From NCBI GenBank assembly GCA_017694655.1, contig JADIMQ010000088.1, positions 1 to 55,285 on the forward strand: a stretch of 55,285 nt of DNA, written 5' to 3'. The translations under genes were made by a program, and so were the position numbers. The notes under the pieces were generated by a model. The model was given only the letters and a program-made list of their open reading frames with translations, did not search any database and had not been told where the DNA came from. Positions 46,941-55,285 of this stretch are shown piece by piece. Each line of letters begins with the position of its first letter. The stretch's first letter is position 1. The DNA is from Candidatus Cryptobacteroides merdigallinarum (lineage in GTDB: Bacteria > Bacteroidota > Bacteroidia > Bacteroidales > UBA932).

Positions 46941-47708
46941 GTGCGAGAGTTTTTCAGAAGCATAAGGATATCCAAGGAAGACAAGTCCGGACTGTACCTG
47001 ACCGTGATCGCCCATCTCACGGTCCTGATAGTCCTGCTCATATCCCAGATAAGCACGTCAGTGAAAGGTGAGACCTCCTATCTTCTTGACTTCTCGGACA
47101 TGGAACGGGAGGAAAGGGAGCGTCTGGAAGCCGAGTTCAAGGAAAGCATAAGCGACAGGCTGGACGACCTCATAGCGGCCGCCCCCCACAGCACTGTCCC
47201 CGGAAACGACGCCGGGGATATCAGGAACATCGCGGTAGACGCAGGCTCCTCCCTCCTGAAGGACGACAGGAACACGGATGTAGAAAAACTGTACGGTGAC
47301 GCGGAGAGGCTTGCCAGGGAGCTCCGCAGCGGGGCTTTCTCGGAAAAGGCGGAGGACTACGAAAACTACGCCGCCCCGGCCAAGGCCGTGGAAACCCCGG
47401 GAGACAACGGTTCCGCCACATATACCGGCCCGTCAGTGGTATCCTACTCCCTCGACGGAAGAAAGGCGGTCACACTGTCCGTCCCGGCCTACAGGTGTCT
47501 CGGAGGAGGCGACGTGACTGTACGGATTACCGTGGAGCAGTCCGGGACCGTATCGGACGTGCAGGTCGTGGAAGAGTTCTCCTCGGAGGACAGATGCCTC
47601 CGGGAATATGCGAAAAGAGCCGCGAGACTGTCCCGTTTCACGGCGTCATCGGCGGCTCCCAAGAGGCAGATGGGCGAAATCGTCTATCGCTTCATAGCCC
47701 AGCAGTGA
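46941..47708 (+). CDS. TonB C-terminal-like protein without an obvious proline-rich spacer
   Basis: 255 aa; one N-terminal TM, C-terminal 'VTVRITVEQSGTVSDVQVVEEFSSEDRCLREYAKRAARLSRF'. Confidence 0.6.
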   Translation: MREFFRSIRISKEDKSGLYLTVIAHLTVLIVLLISQISTSVKGETSYLLDFSDMEREERERLEAEFKESISDRLDDLIAAAPHSTVPGNDAGDIRNIAVDAGSSLLKDDRNTDVEKLYGDAERLARELRSGAFSEKAEDYENYAAPAKAVETPGDNGSATYTGPSVVSYSLDGRKAVTLSVPAYRCLGGGDVTVRITVEQSGTVSDVQVVEEFSSEDRCLREYAKRAARLSRFTASSAAPKRQMGEIVYRFIAQQ

Positions 47709-49275
47709 GATCCAGGGCTGTCCTGATGGTCTCGTCTATCTCCATATAGAACCGGTAGAAAGCCTCGTCCTCGAGCCTGGAGTAGCGTCCCACCAGCGCC
47801 TTCACCTGCGGCATCATGTAGGTATCGAAATCGGCCTCCTCGGAAGGCTTCAGCACCACACCTTCCCCGGCTGCATAATCAAGGAACTTGCCTTTCAGGT
47901 CTATCGCGTCGAGATACCTTTCCAGGGAACGGAAGTCGTCTATGGAGGAAAGGGTCTTGCGGTACCTGTCGAACATCGCGGAGGCGAAACGGACCTGCAG
48001 GGCCTTCTTGTTGGCCTGGATGAAGAAATTGCTTGCCCTGGTAGTGTCCATCGGCACGAACACATCCGGTATTATACCGCCTCCTCCGTACACTACCCTG
48101 CCGTCACGGGTGAAATATTCCCTGGACTTGTCGACCTTCATGCTGTCCGCGACAGTCATCTCCCCGTGGGCGTACCTTTCATAAATGTCATACGCATAGT
48201 CATCCGAATACGGTTTCTGGATGCAGCGTCCCGACGGTGTGTAGAAGCGGGAGACAGTAAGCCGGAGCCCGGAACCGTCAGTGAAGTTCACCGGTTCCTG
48301 GACAAGTCCCTTGCCGAAAGAACGGCGGCCGACAATCACTCCCCTGTCATTGTCCTGGATGGCTCCAGCGAAAATCTCGCTCGAGGACGCGGATGACTCA
48401 TTTATAAGGACCTCCAGCCTTATGTCCTTCAGTTTCCCGTTTCCGTCGGCCTTGAAGTCCTGCCGCGGCCTGTGGAGCCCCTCCATATAGACTATAGGGT
48501 CACCTTCCTCAAGGAACTCGTTGCAGACCAGGAAAGCCTGGTCGAAGTATCCCCCGGTATTGTCCCGGAGGTCGAAAAGGAGCCTTTTCATCCCCGACTC
48601 CATCAGCTTTCCGGCAGCGGAGGAGAACTCGAAGTAGGTAGTCCTCGTGAATTTGGAAAGACGGATATATCCCGTGGTGTCGTCCACCATGAAGGCGGCG
48701 TCCACGCAGTGGACCGGAATCTTCCCTCGGGTAATCTCAAATGGGATGTCCGTACCGTCACGCTTCACCGTAATGGTGACCTTGGACCCTGCAGGGCCCT
48801 TCATCCGGGTAACCATGCTGTCCTGCGGCGTCTTGTTCCCGGCTATGACGGCAGTGTCCACCTTCAGTATCCTGTCCCCCTGCATCAGGCCGGCCTTTTC
48901 CGAAGGCCCGCCCGGAATCACGCTCAGGACTATGGCCGTGTCGTTCGGCACGTTGAACTGGATGCCGATACCCTCGAAATTCCCTGCCAGTTCGGTCTCG
49001 GAGGCCTCGAGGGCCACCGGAGGCAGATACACGGTATGAGGGTCGAGCTCGGACAACGCAGCAACGACGGCAGCGTCCGTCATGGCCTTCATGTCTATGG
49101 TATCCACATAGTTCTTCTCCACTTCCTGGAGTATGAGGTTCAGCTTCCTCCAACGGTTGTAATCCCCGTCGAACTTTTTCCTGCTGTCGGTGACCCTGAC
49201 CACGACCAGCGTGGCAAGGACCCCGAGCACGACACCGAGCAGTGCCGTGACTGCAGTATAAGACCTGTTGTTCAT
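47692..49275 (-). CDS. S41 family C-terminal processing peptidase
   Basis: PDZ + S41: 'KAGLMQGDRILKVD', 'RLLFDLRDNTGGYFDQAF', 'INESSASSSEIFAGAIQDNDRGVIVGRRSFGKGLVQ'. Confidence 0.94.
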   Translation of the reverse strand: MNNRSYTAVTALLGVVLGVLATLVVVRVTDSRKKFDGDYNRWRKLNLILQEVEKNYVDTIDMKAMTDAAVVAALSELDPHTVYLPPVALEASETELAGNFEGIGIQFNVPNDTAIVLSVIPGGPSEKAGLMQGDRILKVDTAVIAGNKTPQDSMVTRMKGPAGSKVTITVKRDGTDIPFEITRGKIPVHCVDAAFMVDDTTGYIRLSKFTRTTYFEFSSAAGKLMESGMKRLLFDLRDNTGGYFDQAFLVCNEFLEEGDPIVYMEGLHRPRQDFKADGNGKLKDIRLEVLINESSASSSEIFAGAIQDNDRGVIVGRRSFGKGLVQEPVNFTDGSGLRLTVSRFYTPSGRCIQKPYSDDYAYDIYERYAHGEMTVADSMKVDKSREYFTRDGRVVYGGGGIIPDVFVPMDTTRASNFFIQANKKALQVRFASAMFDRYRKTLSSIDDFRSLERYLDAIDLKGKFLDYAAGEGVVLKPSEEADFDTYMMPQVKALVGRYSRLEDEAFYRFYMEIDETIRTALDLTAGL

Positions 49276-49276
49276 A

Positions 49277-49681
49277 TCAATCTACTTTTTCAACCTTGAT
49301 CCCGGCTTTCCGTAGCAGGTCAACCCCGTCGGTAAGCCTGTATTCATCCCTGTAGACCACCCTGGCGATGCCGGCCTGGATTATGAGCTTTGCACATTCA
49401 AGGCAGGGGGAAGCCGTCACATAGAGCGTGGACCCCTGGCTGCTGTTCCCGGACTTTGCAACCTTGGTTATCGCGTTGGCCTCGGCATGGAGGACGTACG
49501 GCTTGGTGACCCCGTTCTCGTCCTCGCATATATTCTCGAATCCGGACGGGGTACCGTTGTACCCGTCCGATATTATCATCCTGTCCTTCACTATCAGGGC
49601 GCCGACCTTGCGGCGCTTGCAATAGGAATTCTGGGCCCATATAGCGGCCATCTGCAGATAACTATGGTCGAACTTTTCCAT
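49277..49681 (-). CDS. Cytidine/deoxycytidylate deaminase family protein (dCMP deaminase-like)
   Basis: 134 aa; 'HAEANAITK', 'SPCLECAKLIIQAGI'. Confidence 0.92.
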   Translation of the reverse strand: MEKFDHSYLQMAAIWAQNSYCKRRKVGALIVKDRMIISDGYNGTPSGFENICEDENGVTKPYVLHAEANAITKVAKSGNSSQGSTLYVTASPCLECAKLIIQAGIARVVYRDEYRLTDGVDLLRKAGIKVEKVD

Positions 49682-49691
49682 CGTGTAAAGG

Positions 49692-51350
49692 CTATCTCTG
49701 GTACAGGTATCTCTTTATGCTCCGTTTAGGAGTCCTTTCAAAATCCTCCGGCATCACCTCCAACTTCGCAATGCGGGCATAGTTGGGGAGCTCCTTGTTG
49801 GTAACGGCGAGGGAGTTGTTAAGGTCGGCGATAAGATGCTCCTTGTCCAGCCCGTCGATCTCGGCCTGGTGGAAGTCCGGATAGATGAGCGCCGTAAGGC
49901 TGCCCTTGTCCTCGATGACGAGAGAGTCCACGACATAGTGCATGTTGTTCAGCACGCACTCTATCTCCTCCGGGTAGATGTTCTGTCCCGAAGGCCCGAG
50001 GATCATGCACTTGGAGCGGCCGCGCAGGTAAAGATACCCGTCCTTGTCCATCACACCCATATCCCCGGTGCGGAACCAGCCGTCTTCAGTGAATGCGGAC
50101 CTGGTAGCCTCCTCGTTCTTGTAATACCCGAGGAAGACGTTCATACCTCTCACGAGCACCTCCCCGGAAACAGTCTCCGGGTCAGGGGAATCTATCCTTA
50201 TCTCCATGTTCGGGGCAGCCTTCCCGCAGGAGAACTCCCGGTTTGTCTGCCAGTCGTCATACGTGATGATAGGGGCGCATTCCGTCATCCCGTACCCCAC
50301 GGTGAACGGGAAGCCAAGCTTCTTGAAGAAGGACTCCACCTCCTTGTTGAAGGCCGCGCCGCCGATTATGACCTCGTAGAAACGGCCCCCGAAGGCGGTG
50401 ACAAGCTCCGTACGTATCTTCTTCATGAGCATCTGGTCCAGTCCCGGGAGCTTCATCAGGAACTTTATGCCGCTCTTGTCAAGGATGGGCTTCAGCTTGG
50501 ACTTGTACACCTTCTCTATGATGAGAGGTACGGCTATCACGATATCCGGACGGACCTCGGCAAGGGCCTGCATGATGATCTTGGGACTCGGCACCCTTGT
50601 CAGGAAATGCACGTGGGTGCCGACGGTAAGCTCGAAAAGCACCTCGAACATCATCCCGTACATGTGCGCCGAAGGAAGCATGGCCACCACGTTGGACGTG
50701 TTGCCGAGCATCGGGAGCACCTTCTTGGCGAAGAAGATGTTGGAGTACAGGGCCCTGTACGGTATCATCACACCCTTGGAGAACCCGGAGGTGCCGGAGG
50801 TGTAGTTTATCAGCGCAAGCTCGTCCGCGGAATCCTCGTAGTAGTCTATGTCATCCGGTGTGAAGTTCATCGGGTACTTCTGCCCGAAATACTCGTTCAG
50901 GTGCTCCCTCACAACCTTGATTTCCTCTGTCTTGGTATAGAGGAAGGAGAAGGTGTTTATCTGGACCACGGCCAGGAGCGTCGGCATCTCTGTCTCTGTA
51001 AGGCCTTCCCATACCACGTCGTCCACAAAAAGGATCTTGGCCTCGGAATGGTTCACGAGATGGTGTATGTTCCCGGCCTTGAACTCGTGGAGGATAGGCA
51101 CGGGCACGGCCCCGTAGGTGAGGGCGGAAAGGAAGGACACGCCCCAGTTCGCCTGGTTCCTCGAGCATATCGCCACCTTGTCCCCTTTCTTGAGACCACA
51201 GCGTTCGTACATGATGTGCATCTTGGCTATCCGTCTGGCGACATCGCGGTAATGGAGCGTCACTCCCTGGTAGTTTGAAAGGGCCGGACGGTCCCAGTTC
51301 TCCCTGAAGCTTTCTTCGTAAAGCTTGTTTACAGATCTGAATTCAGTCAT
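49692..51350 (-). CDS. AMP-binding long-chain fatty acid--CoA ligase-like protein
   Basis: 552 aa; 'ALINYTSGTSGFSKGVMIPYRAL', 'YGMTECAPIITY', 'WFRTGDMGVMDKDGYLYLRGRSK'. Confidence 0.92.
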   Translation of the reverse strand: MTEFRSVNKLYEESFRENWDRPALSNYQGVTLHYRDVARRIAKMHIMYERCGLKKGDKVAICSRNQANWGVSFLSALTYGAVPVPILHEFKAGNIHHLVNHSEAKILFVDDVVWEGLTETEMPTLLAVVQINTFSFLYTKTEEIKVVREHLNEYFGQKYPMNFTPDDIDYYEDSADELALINYTSGTSGFSKGVMIPYRALYSNIFFAKKVLPMLGNTSNVVAMLPSAHMYGMMFEVLFELTVGTHVHFLTRVPSPKIIMQALAEVRPDIVIAVPLIIEKVYKSKLKPILDKSGIKFLMKLPGLDQMLMKKIRTELVTAFGGRFYEVIIGGAAFNKEVESFFKKLGFPFTVGYGMTECAPIITYDDWQTNREFSCGKAAPNMEIRIDSPDPETVSGEVLVRGMNVFLGYYKNEEATRSAFTEDGWFRTGDMGVMDKDGYLYLRGRSKCMILGPSGQNIYPEEIECVLNNMHYVVDSLVIEDKGSLTALIYPDFHQAEIDGLDKEHLIADLNNSLAVTNKELPNYARIAKLEVMPEDFERTPKRSIKRYLYQR

Positions 51351-51377
51351 TCTCGGTAACTTTTAATATGTGTGCAA

Positions 51378-53660
51378 CTATTCTGAAAGTCTTATCGTAT
51401 GGCGGCGTCCGTCATAGCATACGGCCTCCACCGCATTGTCCCCTGAAGGGGTTATCTCGCTGTCCGGCCTTATCATCCTGTCCCCGGTGAATCCGGTCAG
51501 GGTCTCACCCCCGTAGAAGCCGAATATGAGCGTCTGGATTGAGGTCCTCACGACCCAGTAGGACCGGCCCCCTACCCTGATGCGCTCCGGCAGCCCCTTG
51601 ATTGTCTCCGCAGCTGTGATGGTCTTCCACTGCGCCGGACGGCGTCCCTGCAGATTGTACATCTCGATGGTGTTGTCGTCATGCAGGACCATCACGTTGT
51701 ATTTCCTGTTGCCTGAAAAGTCGTAGACATCCGGGCCGAGGAGTATCTTCTTGCCGAGCTCCACAGGGAACGGAGGGGTGACAAAGCGGCCAAGGCGGTC
51801 TATAAGGTACAGTTTCGAGCCTGCTCCGAACAATATCTGCAGCTTGCCGTTGGCATAGTAGTCCACAGTCACTGCGCTGCCGCATATAGGCTCCTTGAAA
51901 GGCACGCCCCAGATTCCCTTGCCGTTTTCCTCCTGCAGGCAGAGGTAGAGGTTCTCCTGCTGGTAGAACAGGTTCATCCTCCCGGTACCGGAGTTCTTCA
52001 CCCGGAACGGGCCGTCCGGGACAGTGACCTCCGTATCTCTCTCGAATGTAGGGGCCTGGCTCTTCAGGACCACCGTCCTCTCCAGCCTGAAATTCATCTG
52101 CAGCCCGGACTTGCCCTCGGTAACCGAGAAGAAGACCGGCTCGTAGGAGATATCCTCGGCAGAGGCTTCCAGGGCAGGGAGCACGTCTCCGGAAAAGAGG
52201 GACCCGGTAAAGTTCCAGTCCTCCGCCAGCGAAAGATAGGAGACGAAATAAGAGTCCTTTACTGAAAGGCCGTCCTCTACAGCAGCGTCGGAGATATAGT
52301 CCTTCAGGGTATATTCCGTAGCCCGCCCGCTCGTGTATTCCGAAAGGGCCCCGGTGCTCCCGACGACCATCCAGTCACCGATAAGCAGGAAGTGGGACTC
52401 GTCTTCCGCAGAGAAGAGGTCCCCGAACAGGGCCGATAGATAGCCTTTGTAGACATAATCCAGGATTTTCCCCCTGCAGCCGGCTTCCGTCTCCCCGGCA
52501 TTGCCCTTGAGCAATACCGGAAGGGCATGCTTCCCTATATGCACGAGAAGGACCTTCTCCAGCCGGCCTCCGGCCTGGAAGGTTGCGGCTGCCACCTCCC
52601 TGATACCGAGTGCGGCAGCCCAGTCCTCCGGGGATATTCCTGTCCTTTTCCTCATGGTCCCGAAGGCTGACTTCATGTCCTTGGAGAGGGAGACAGTCTC
52701 GGCATAGGCAAGGTAGGCGGAGGTATATTCCGCAACATCCGCCACCGGTACGGCGGCTGCCGAGACAGTATAGGACGGCAGCACCGAAGCCACTTCCGAT
52801 ACTGAAGGGCTCACCTGCGGATAGACATTCATGAAGTCCCCCGGGCCGCCGTCCGAACTGGATTTCCCGGTCATGGATATGGAACCTGGGCTGTAGCTGT
52901 CTATGGAAAAGGCAGTGCAGTCGGCGAACCTGGAAAGGAAACTGAAGTACCGGCGGTGCGACCTCTGGAAAATCCCGGAGGCCACCTTCTCCACCCCGGA
53001 TCCCGGGACTATCACCATGTTGCCGCCTCTGAGCTGCTCCACGGATTCCGGAAGACCGTTCACATCCAGGACCGAAACCTCGGACCTGACATGGCGCAGG
53101 GATGACTGTACCAGTATATCCGAAGGAGAGACAAGCAGGAGAGACCTTTTCCGTAGAAGAGCCCCGGCAGGGGCGTAGTCAGAAGCGTCTGCATACTGCG
53201 CGGCCATCCCGTTCCTCAACGCAAGGGAGAGCAGCGAATCCACTCCGGCCGACGGTTCCCCGCCAGACCTGCCGGCATCAATGAGCAGCAGTGGGGCAAG
53301 TTCCCCGATATTGTGCACGGACAGCACGGCCGGGCAGGACATAAGGTCCTGGTACAGGGAAGAGGAAGATATTTCCCGCAGGAGTCCGGACATCTTCCCT
53401 GAAGCCGCCACTGAAGCAACGATATAGTGGGCCGGTGAATCCTCCGAGACCAGGCACTCCGTCATGGAGCGCAGGTCTGTGAACTTGAGCACCAGGGAGG
53501 CGTCCGAAGGGACGGCCGAAAAGAGCATGTACTCCCGGCTTTCGGACAGGGAGGTCTTCCTGTCCCCAGTGCCAGAGTATAAAAAGAACAGTGCGACGGC
53601 AACGGTCAGGATGAAGACACCGGTCACCGCCACACAGAGGATAATCGTCTTTCTGTTCAT
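51378..53660 (-). CDS. Large membrane-anchored protein of unknown function
   Basis: 760 aa; N-terminal single TM 'IILCVAVTGVFILTVAVALFFLY'; no motif recognised with confidence. Confidence 0.8.
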   Translation of the reverse strand: MNRKTIILCVAVTGVFILTVAVALFFLYSGTGDRKTSLSESREYMLFSAVPSDASLVLKFTDLRSMTECLVSEDSPAHYIVASVAASGKMSGLLREISSSSLYQDLMSCPAVLSVHNIGELAPLLLIDAGRSGGEPSAGVDSLLSLALRNGMAAQYADASDYAPAGALLRKRSLLLVSPSDILVQSSLRHVRSEVSVLDVNGLPESVEQLRGGNMVIVPGSGVEKVASGIFQRSHRRYFSFLSRFADCTAFSIDSYSPGSISMTGKSSSDGGPGDFMNVYPQVSPSVSEVASVLPSYTVSAAAVPVADVAEYTSAYLAYAETVSLSKDMKSAFGTMRKRTGISPEDWAAALGIREVAAATFQAGGRLEKVLLVHIGKHALPVLLKGNAGETEAGCRGKILDYVYKGYLSALFGDLFSAEDESHFLLIGDWMVVGSTGALSEYTSGRATEYTLKDYISDAAVEDGLSVKDSYFVSYLSLAEDWNFTGSLFSGDVLPALEASAEDISYEPVFFSVTEGKSGLQMNFRLERTVVLKSQAPTFERDTEVTVPDGPFRVKNSGTGRMNLFYQQENLYLCLQEENGKGIWGVPFKEPICGSAVTVDYYANGKLQILFGAGSKLYLIDRLGRFVTPPFPVELGKKILLGPDVYDFSGNRKYNVMVLHDDNTIEMYNLQGRRPAQWKTITAAETIKGLPERIRVGGRSYWVVRTSIQTLIFGFYGGETLTGFTGDRMIRPDSEITPSGDNAVEAVCYDGRRHTIRLSE

Positions 53661-53661
53661 T

Positions 53662-54036
53662 TCAGCGGACCGCTATGGCTTCGATCTCGACCTTGACACC
53701 CATCGGGAGAGCCGCTACCTGGTAGCAGGCCCTGGCAGGCTTCTCTGTCGTGAAAAATTCGGAATATACCGCATTCATCGCCGAGAAATCGGCTATATCA
53801 TTGAGCAGGACGGTGGTCTTCACTACGTTACTGTATGTCAGGCCCGCCTTTTCAAGGATGGCACCTATGTTCTTCAGGGACTGCCTTGTCTGTGCCTCGA
53901 TGCTTTCCGGGACCGAACCGTCCGCCGGCACCACGGGAATCTGGCCGGAGATATAGAGTGTTCCGTTGACTTCTACCGCCTGGGAGTACGGCCCGACCGC
54001 CTTGGGCGCGTTTTCCGTTGCTATAATCTGTTTCAT
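53662..54036 (-). CDS. ridA: RidA family reactive intermediate/imine deaminase
   Basis: 'MKQIIATENAPKAVGPYSQAVEVNGTLYISGQIPV', 'ARACYQVAALPMGVKVEIEAIA'; ATG at 54036. Confidence 0.94.
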   Translation of the reverse strand: MKQIIATENAPKAVGPYSQAVEVNGTLYISGQIPVVPADGSVPESIEAQTRQSLKNIGAILEKAGLTYSNVVKTTVLLNDIADFSAMNAVYSEFFTTEKPARACYQVAALPMGVKVEIEAIAVR

Positions 54037-54057
54037 GGTATATAACGCTTTATCCTG

Positions 54058-54065
54058 CAAAGATA
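54058..54065 (-). promoter_or_regulatory. -7 box TATCTTTG for ridA
   Basis: CAAAGATA on + strand. Confidence 0.55.
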
Positions 54066-54179
54066 CACAGAAACCGAGAGCATCGCAAATCAACAGGTAA
54101 AATAAGGCAGAAAAAATTGCTTAATAGGGGTCGTGAGCGGTTTATGAGAATGTCCGGTGGACATTCGAAAGCGAGCAGA

Positions 54180-54252
54180 GGGGTTAGGATGGGTCCAGTC
54201 TTTCGAAGAAAGACGTTTGAGGGTGACACAAAATCTCTTTTGTGTCACCCTC
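54180..54252. repeat. Partial copy of element B (right part)
   Basis: 72/73 identical to 43388-43460 (single T/G difference in GGATTGG/GGATGGG). Confidence 0.95.
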
Positions 54253-54263
54253 CCCCCTTGATG

Positions 54264-54335
54264 TAGTCCCGAGCAGAATCGAACTGCTATCTAAAGTTTA
54301 GGAAACTTCCATTCTATCCGTTGAACTACGGGACC
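54264..54335 (-). tRNA. tRNA-Arg (anticodon CCT)
   Basis: Minus strand GGTCCCG TA GTTC..; anticodon loop TTCCTAA; T-arm AGCAG TTCGATT CTGCT; acceptor CGGGACT + A. CCA not encoded. Confidence 0.92.
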
Positions 54336-54352
54336 ATTTTCAGAAGACCTGC

Positions 54353-54535
54353 CTACTCAGCGCTCTTCTGGATAATCTGACGACCCCTGTACCAGCCGCA
54401 CTCCGGGCAGACTCTATGATACATTACAGTCGCACCACAGTTCGAGCATGTAGCCAATGTAGGGGCTACAGCCTTGTCATGTGTTCTTCTTTTGTCACGT
54501 CTCTGTTTAGAGACCTTGTGTTTCGGATGTGCCAT
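54353..54535 (-). CDS. rpmF: 50S ribosomal protein L32
   Basis: 60 aa 'MAHPKHKVSKQRRDKRRTHDKAVAPTLATCSNCGATVMYHRVCPECGWYRGRQII'. Confidence 0.97.
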   Translation of the reverse strand: MAHPKHKVSKQRRDKRRTHDKAVAPTLATCSNCGATVMYHRVCPECGWYRGRQIIQKSAE

Positions 54536-54607
54536 CTTTATTTTTATTTTTTATGTTCTCATGTCAAACCGGCCCGGAGGCAACCCTGCGGCTGCCGGCA
54601 TGGCCTT

Positions 54608-55144
54608 TCAGTTCCTGAAAAAATCGCCGAGCGCTGCAAAAGGGCTCTCCCGGCGGCTTTCCCCGGAATCCGATACCGATATACCTGACTTGAGGTACCT
54701 CATGACCCCCTCGTTGCACTCCCCTTCGGGATGAACCCTCCTCGGAGGCAGCGAAAGGCATACATAGTCATATATGACCTGGGCCATGTCGAGTTCCGCC
54801 TCCGCCGACGGCACCCTGACTATCTCCCGTCCGGACGCCGGATCATCCACAGTCCCTGCATCTTCCCCCGCCACAGTCTTCACACTGAGCCTCGCCATGG
54901 TATCCACCGGAATCTCCACCGGGTCGAGACAACGGTCACAAGGGACCGACACCTTTCCGGAAATCCGGCAGTCGACACTTATGTTGCGTCCTGACTTTTC
55001 GACCGATGTCGAGACCTGCAGGTCCGCATCCAGTATCTCGGTATTCTCAAAACTTTCAAAAAACTCTTTTCCGACACTCCTGCCGGTCACAGACTTTCCT
55101 GCGGGCAATCCATTTAGCGGTATCAGAAATCCTGTATTGTCCAT
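54608..55144 (-). CDS. DUF177 (YceD-like) protein
   Basis: 'VDCRISGKVSVPCDRCLDPVEIPVD', upstream of rpmF as usual; ATG at 55144. Confidence 0.85.
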   Translation of the reverse strand: MDNTGFLIPLNGLPAGKSVTGRSVGKEFFESFENTEILDADLQVSTSVEKSGRNISVDCRISGKVSVPCDRCLDPVEIPVDTMARLSVKTVAGEDAGTVDDPASGREIVRVPSAEAELDMAQVIYDYVCLSLPPRRVHPEGECNEGVMRYLKSGISVSDSGESRRESPFAALGDFFRN

Positions 55145-55194
55145 ATCCCGTAAATAGATTTGAGCGTGCAAAGTTATAAAAAAAATTTATATTG

Positions 55195-55285
55195 TCAATC
55201 TAAATTTCCACTTTTTCTCTTCCTTTCTGTCTCATCAAGAATTATCTTCCTGATTCTCATGGATTTAGGAGTAACCTCAACAAGT
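55195..55285 (-). CDS. typA: TypA/BipA translational GTPase, C-terminal end (partial)
   Basis: Reverse-strand translation LVEVTPKSMRIRKIILDETERKRKSGNLD* resembles the TypA C-terminus. Confidence 0.8.
   Translation of the reverse strand, partial: LVEVTPKSMRIRKIILDETERKRKSGNLD

Noticed and set aside
49836-51278. 480-aa plus-strand ORF opposite the acyl-CoA ligase
   Set aside because: Antisense shadow, His/Leu-rich; ligase motifs on the minus strand are clear.
54264-54335. Integrative element attachment at tRNA-Arg
   Set aside because: No integrase, no duplicated tRNA 3' end and no accessory genes in the visible flank; only the small repeat B fragment is present.
54427-54460. Palindromic operator between ridA and rpmF
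   Set aside because: Signal lies within rpmF coding sequence; no credible inverted repeat on closer reading.
1-55285. CRISPR array, rRNA, prophage, toxin-antitoxin or known defence genes
   Set aside because: No regularly spaced repeats, rRNA motifs, phage structural proteins, Cas/RM/TA motifs or transposases were seen.

Overview
Bacteroidota (Bacteroidales-like) chromosomal window. The assignment rests on TAnnTTTG -7 promoter boxes, a TBDT/DUF4374/PepSY cassette, exbB-hyp-exbD-exbD, a Porin_10-like protein, BT_3928-like and M13 proteins. About 45 protein genes, one tRNA-Arg(CCT) on the minus strand and the 3' end of typA are visible. No rRNA, CRISPR, prophage or transposase was seen. Most genes are housekeeping (folP, purB, pncB/pncA, pyrE, queA, dprA, asnS, udk, rpmF). 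Items most worth a second look: (1) a histidine operon preceded by an unannotated 18-aa leader peptide, MTAALSYSIRHHHHIGSI, with a 10-bp attenuator/terminator and competing antiterminator pairing; (2) a HisC-IGPD (HisC-HisB C-terminal) fusion without the HolPase domain, in a his operon that stops at hisH; (3) a ~234-bp chain-of-hairpins element with palindromic, mutually homologous ends, present at 12616-12849 and truncated at 1-160, whose copies differ only in loops/linkers or in compensating stem positions; (4) a second hairpin-chain element with perfect 23-bp terminal inverted repeats (43292-43467), with a partial copy next to tRNA-Arg; (5) an AmgK-like phosphotransferase fused to a RapZ C-terminal-like domain next to a MurU-like nucleotidyltransferase; (6) an apparent one-base deletion splitting asnS. 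All calls come from reading the sequence and the supplied ORFs; no database search was run.
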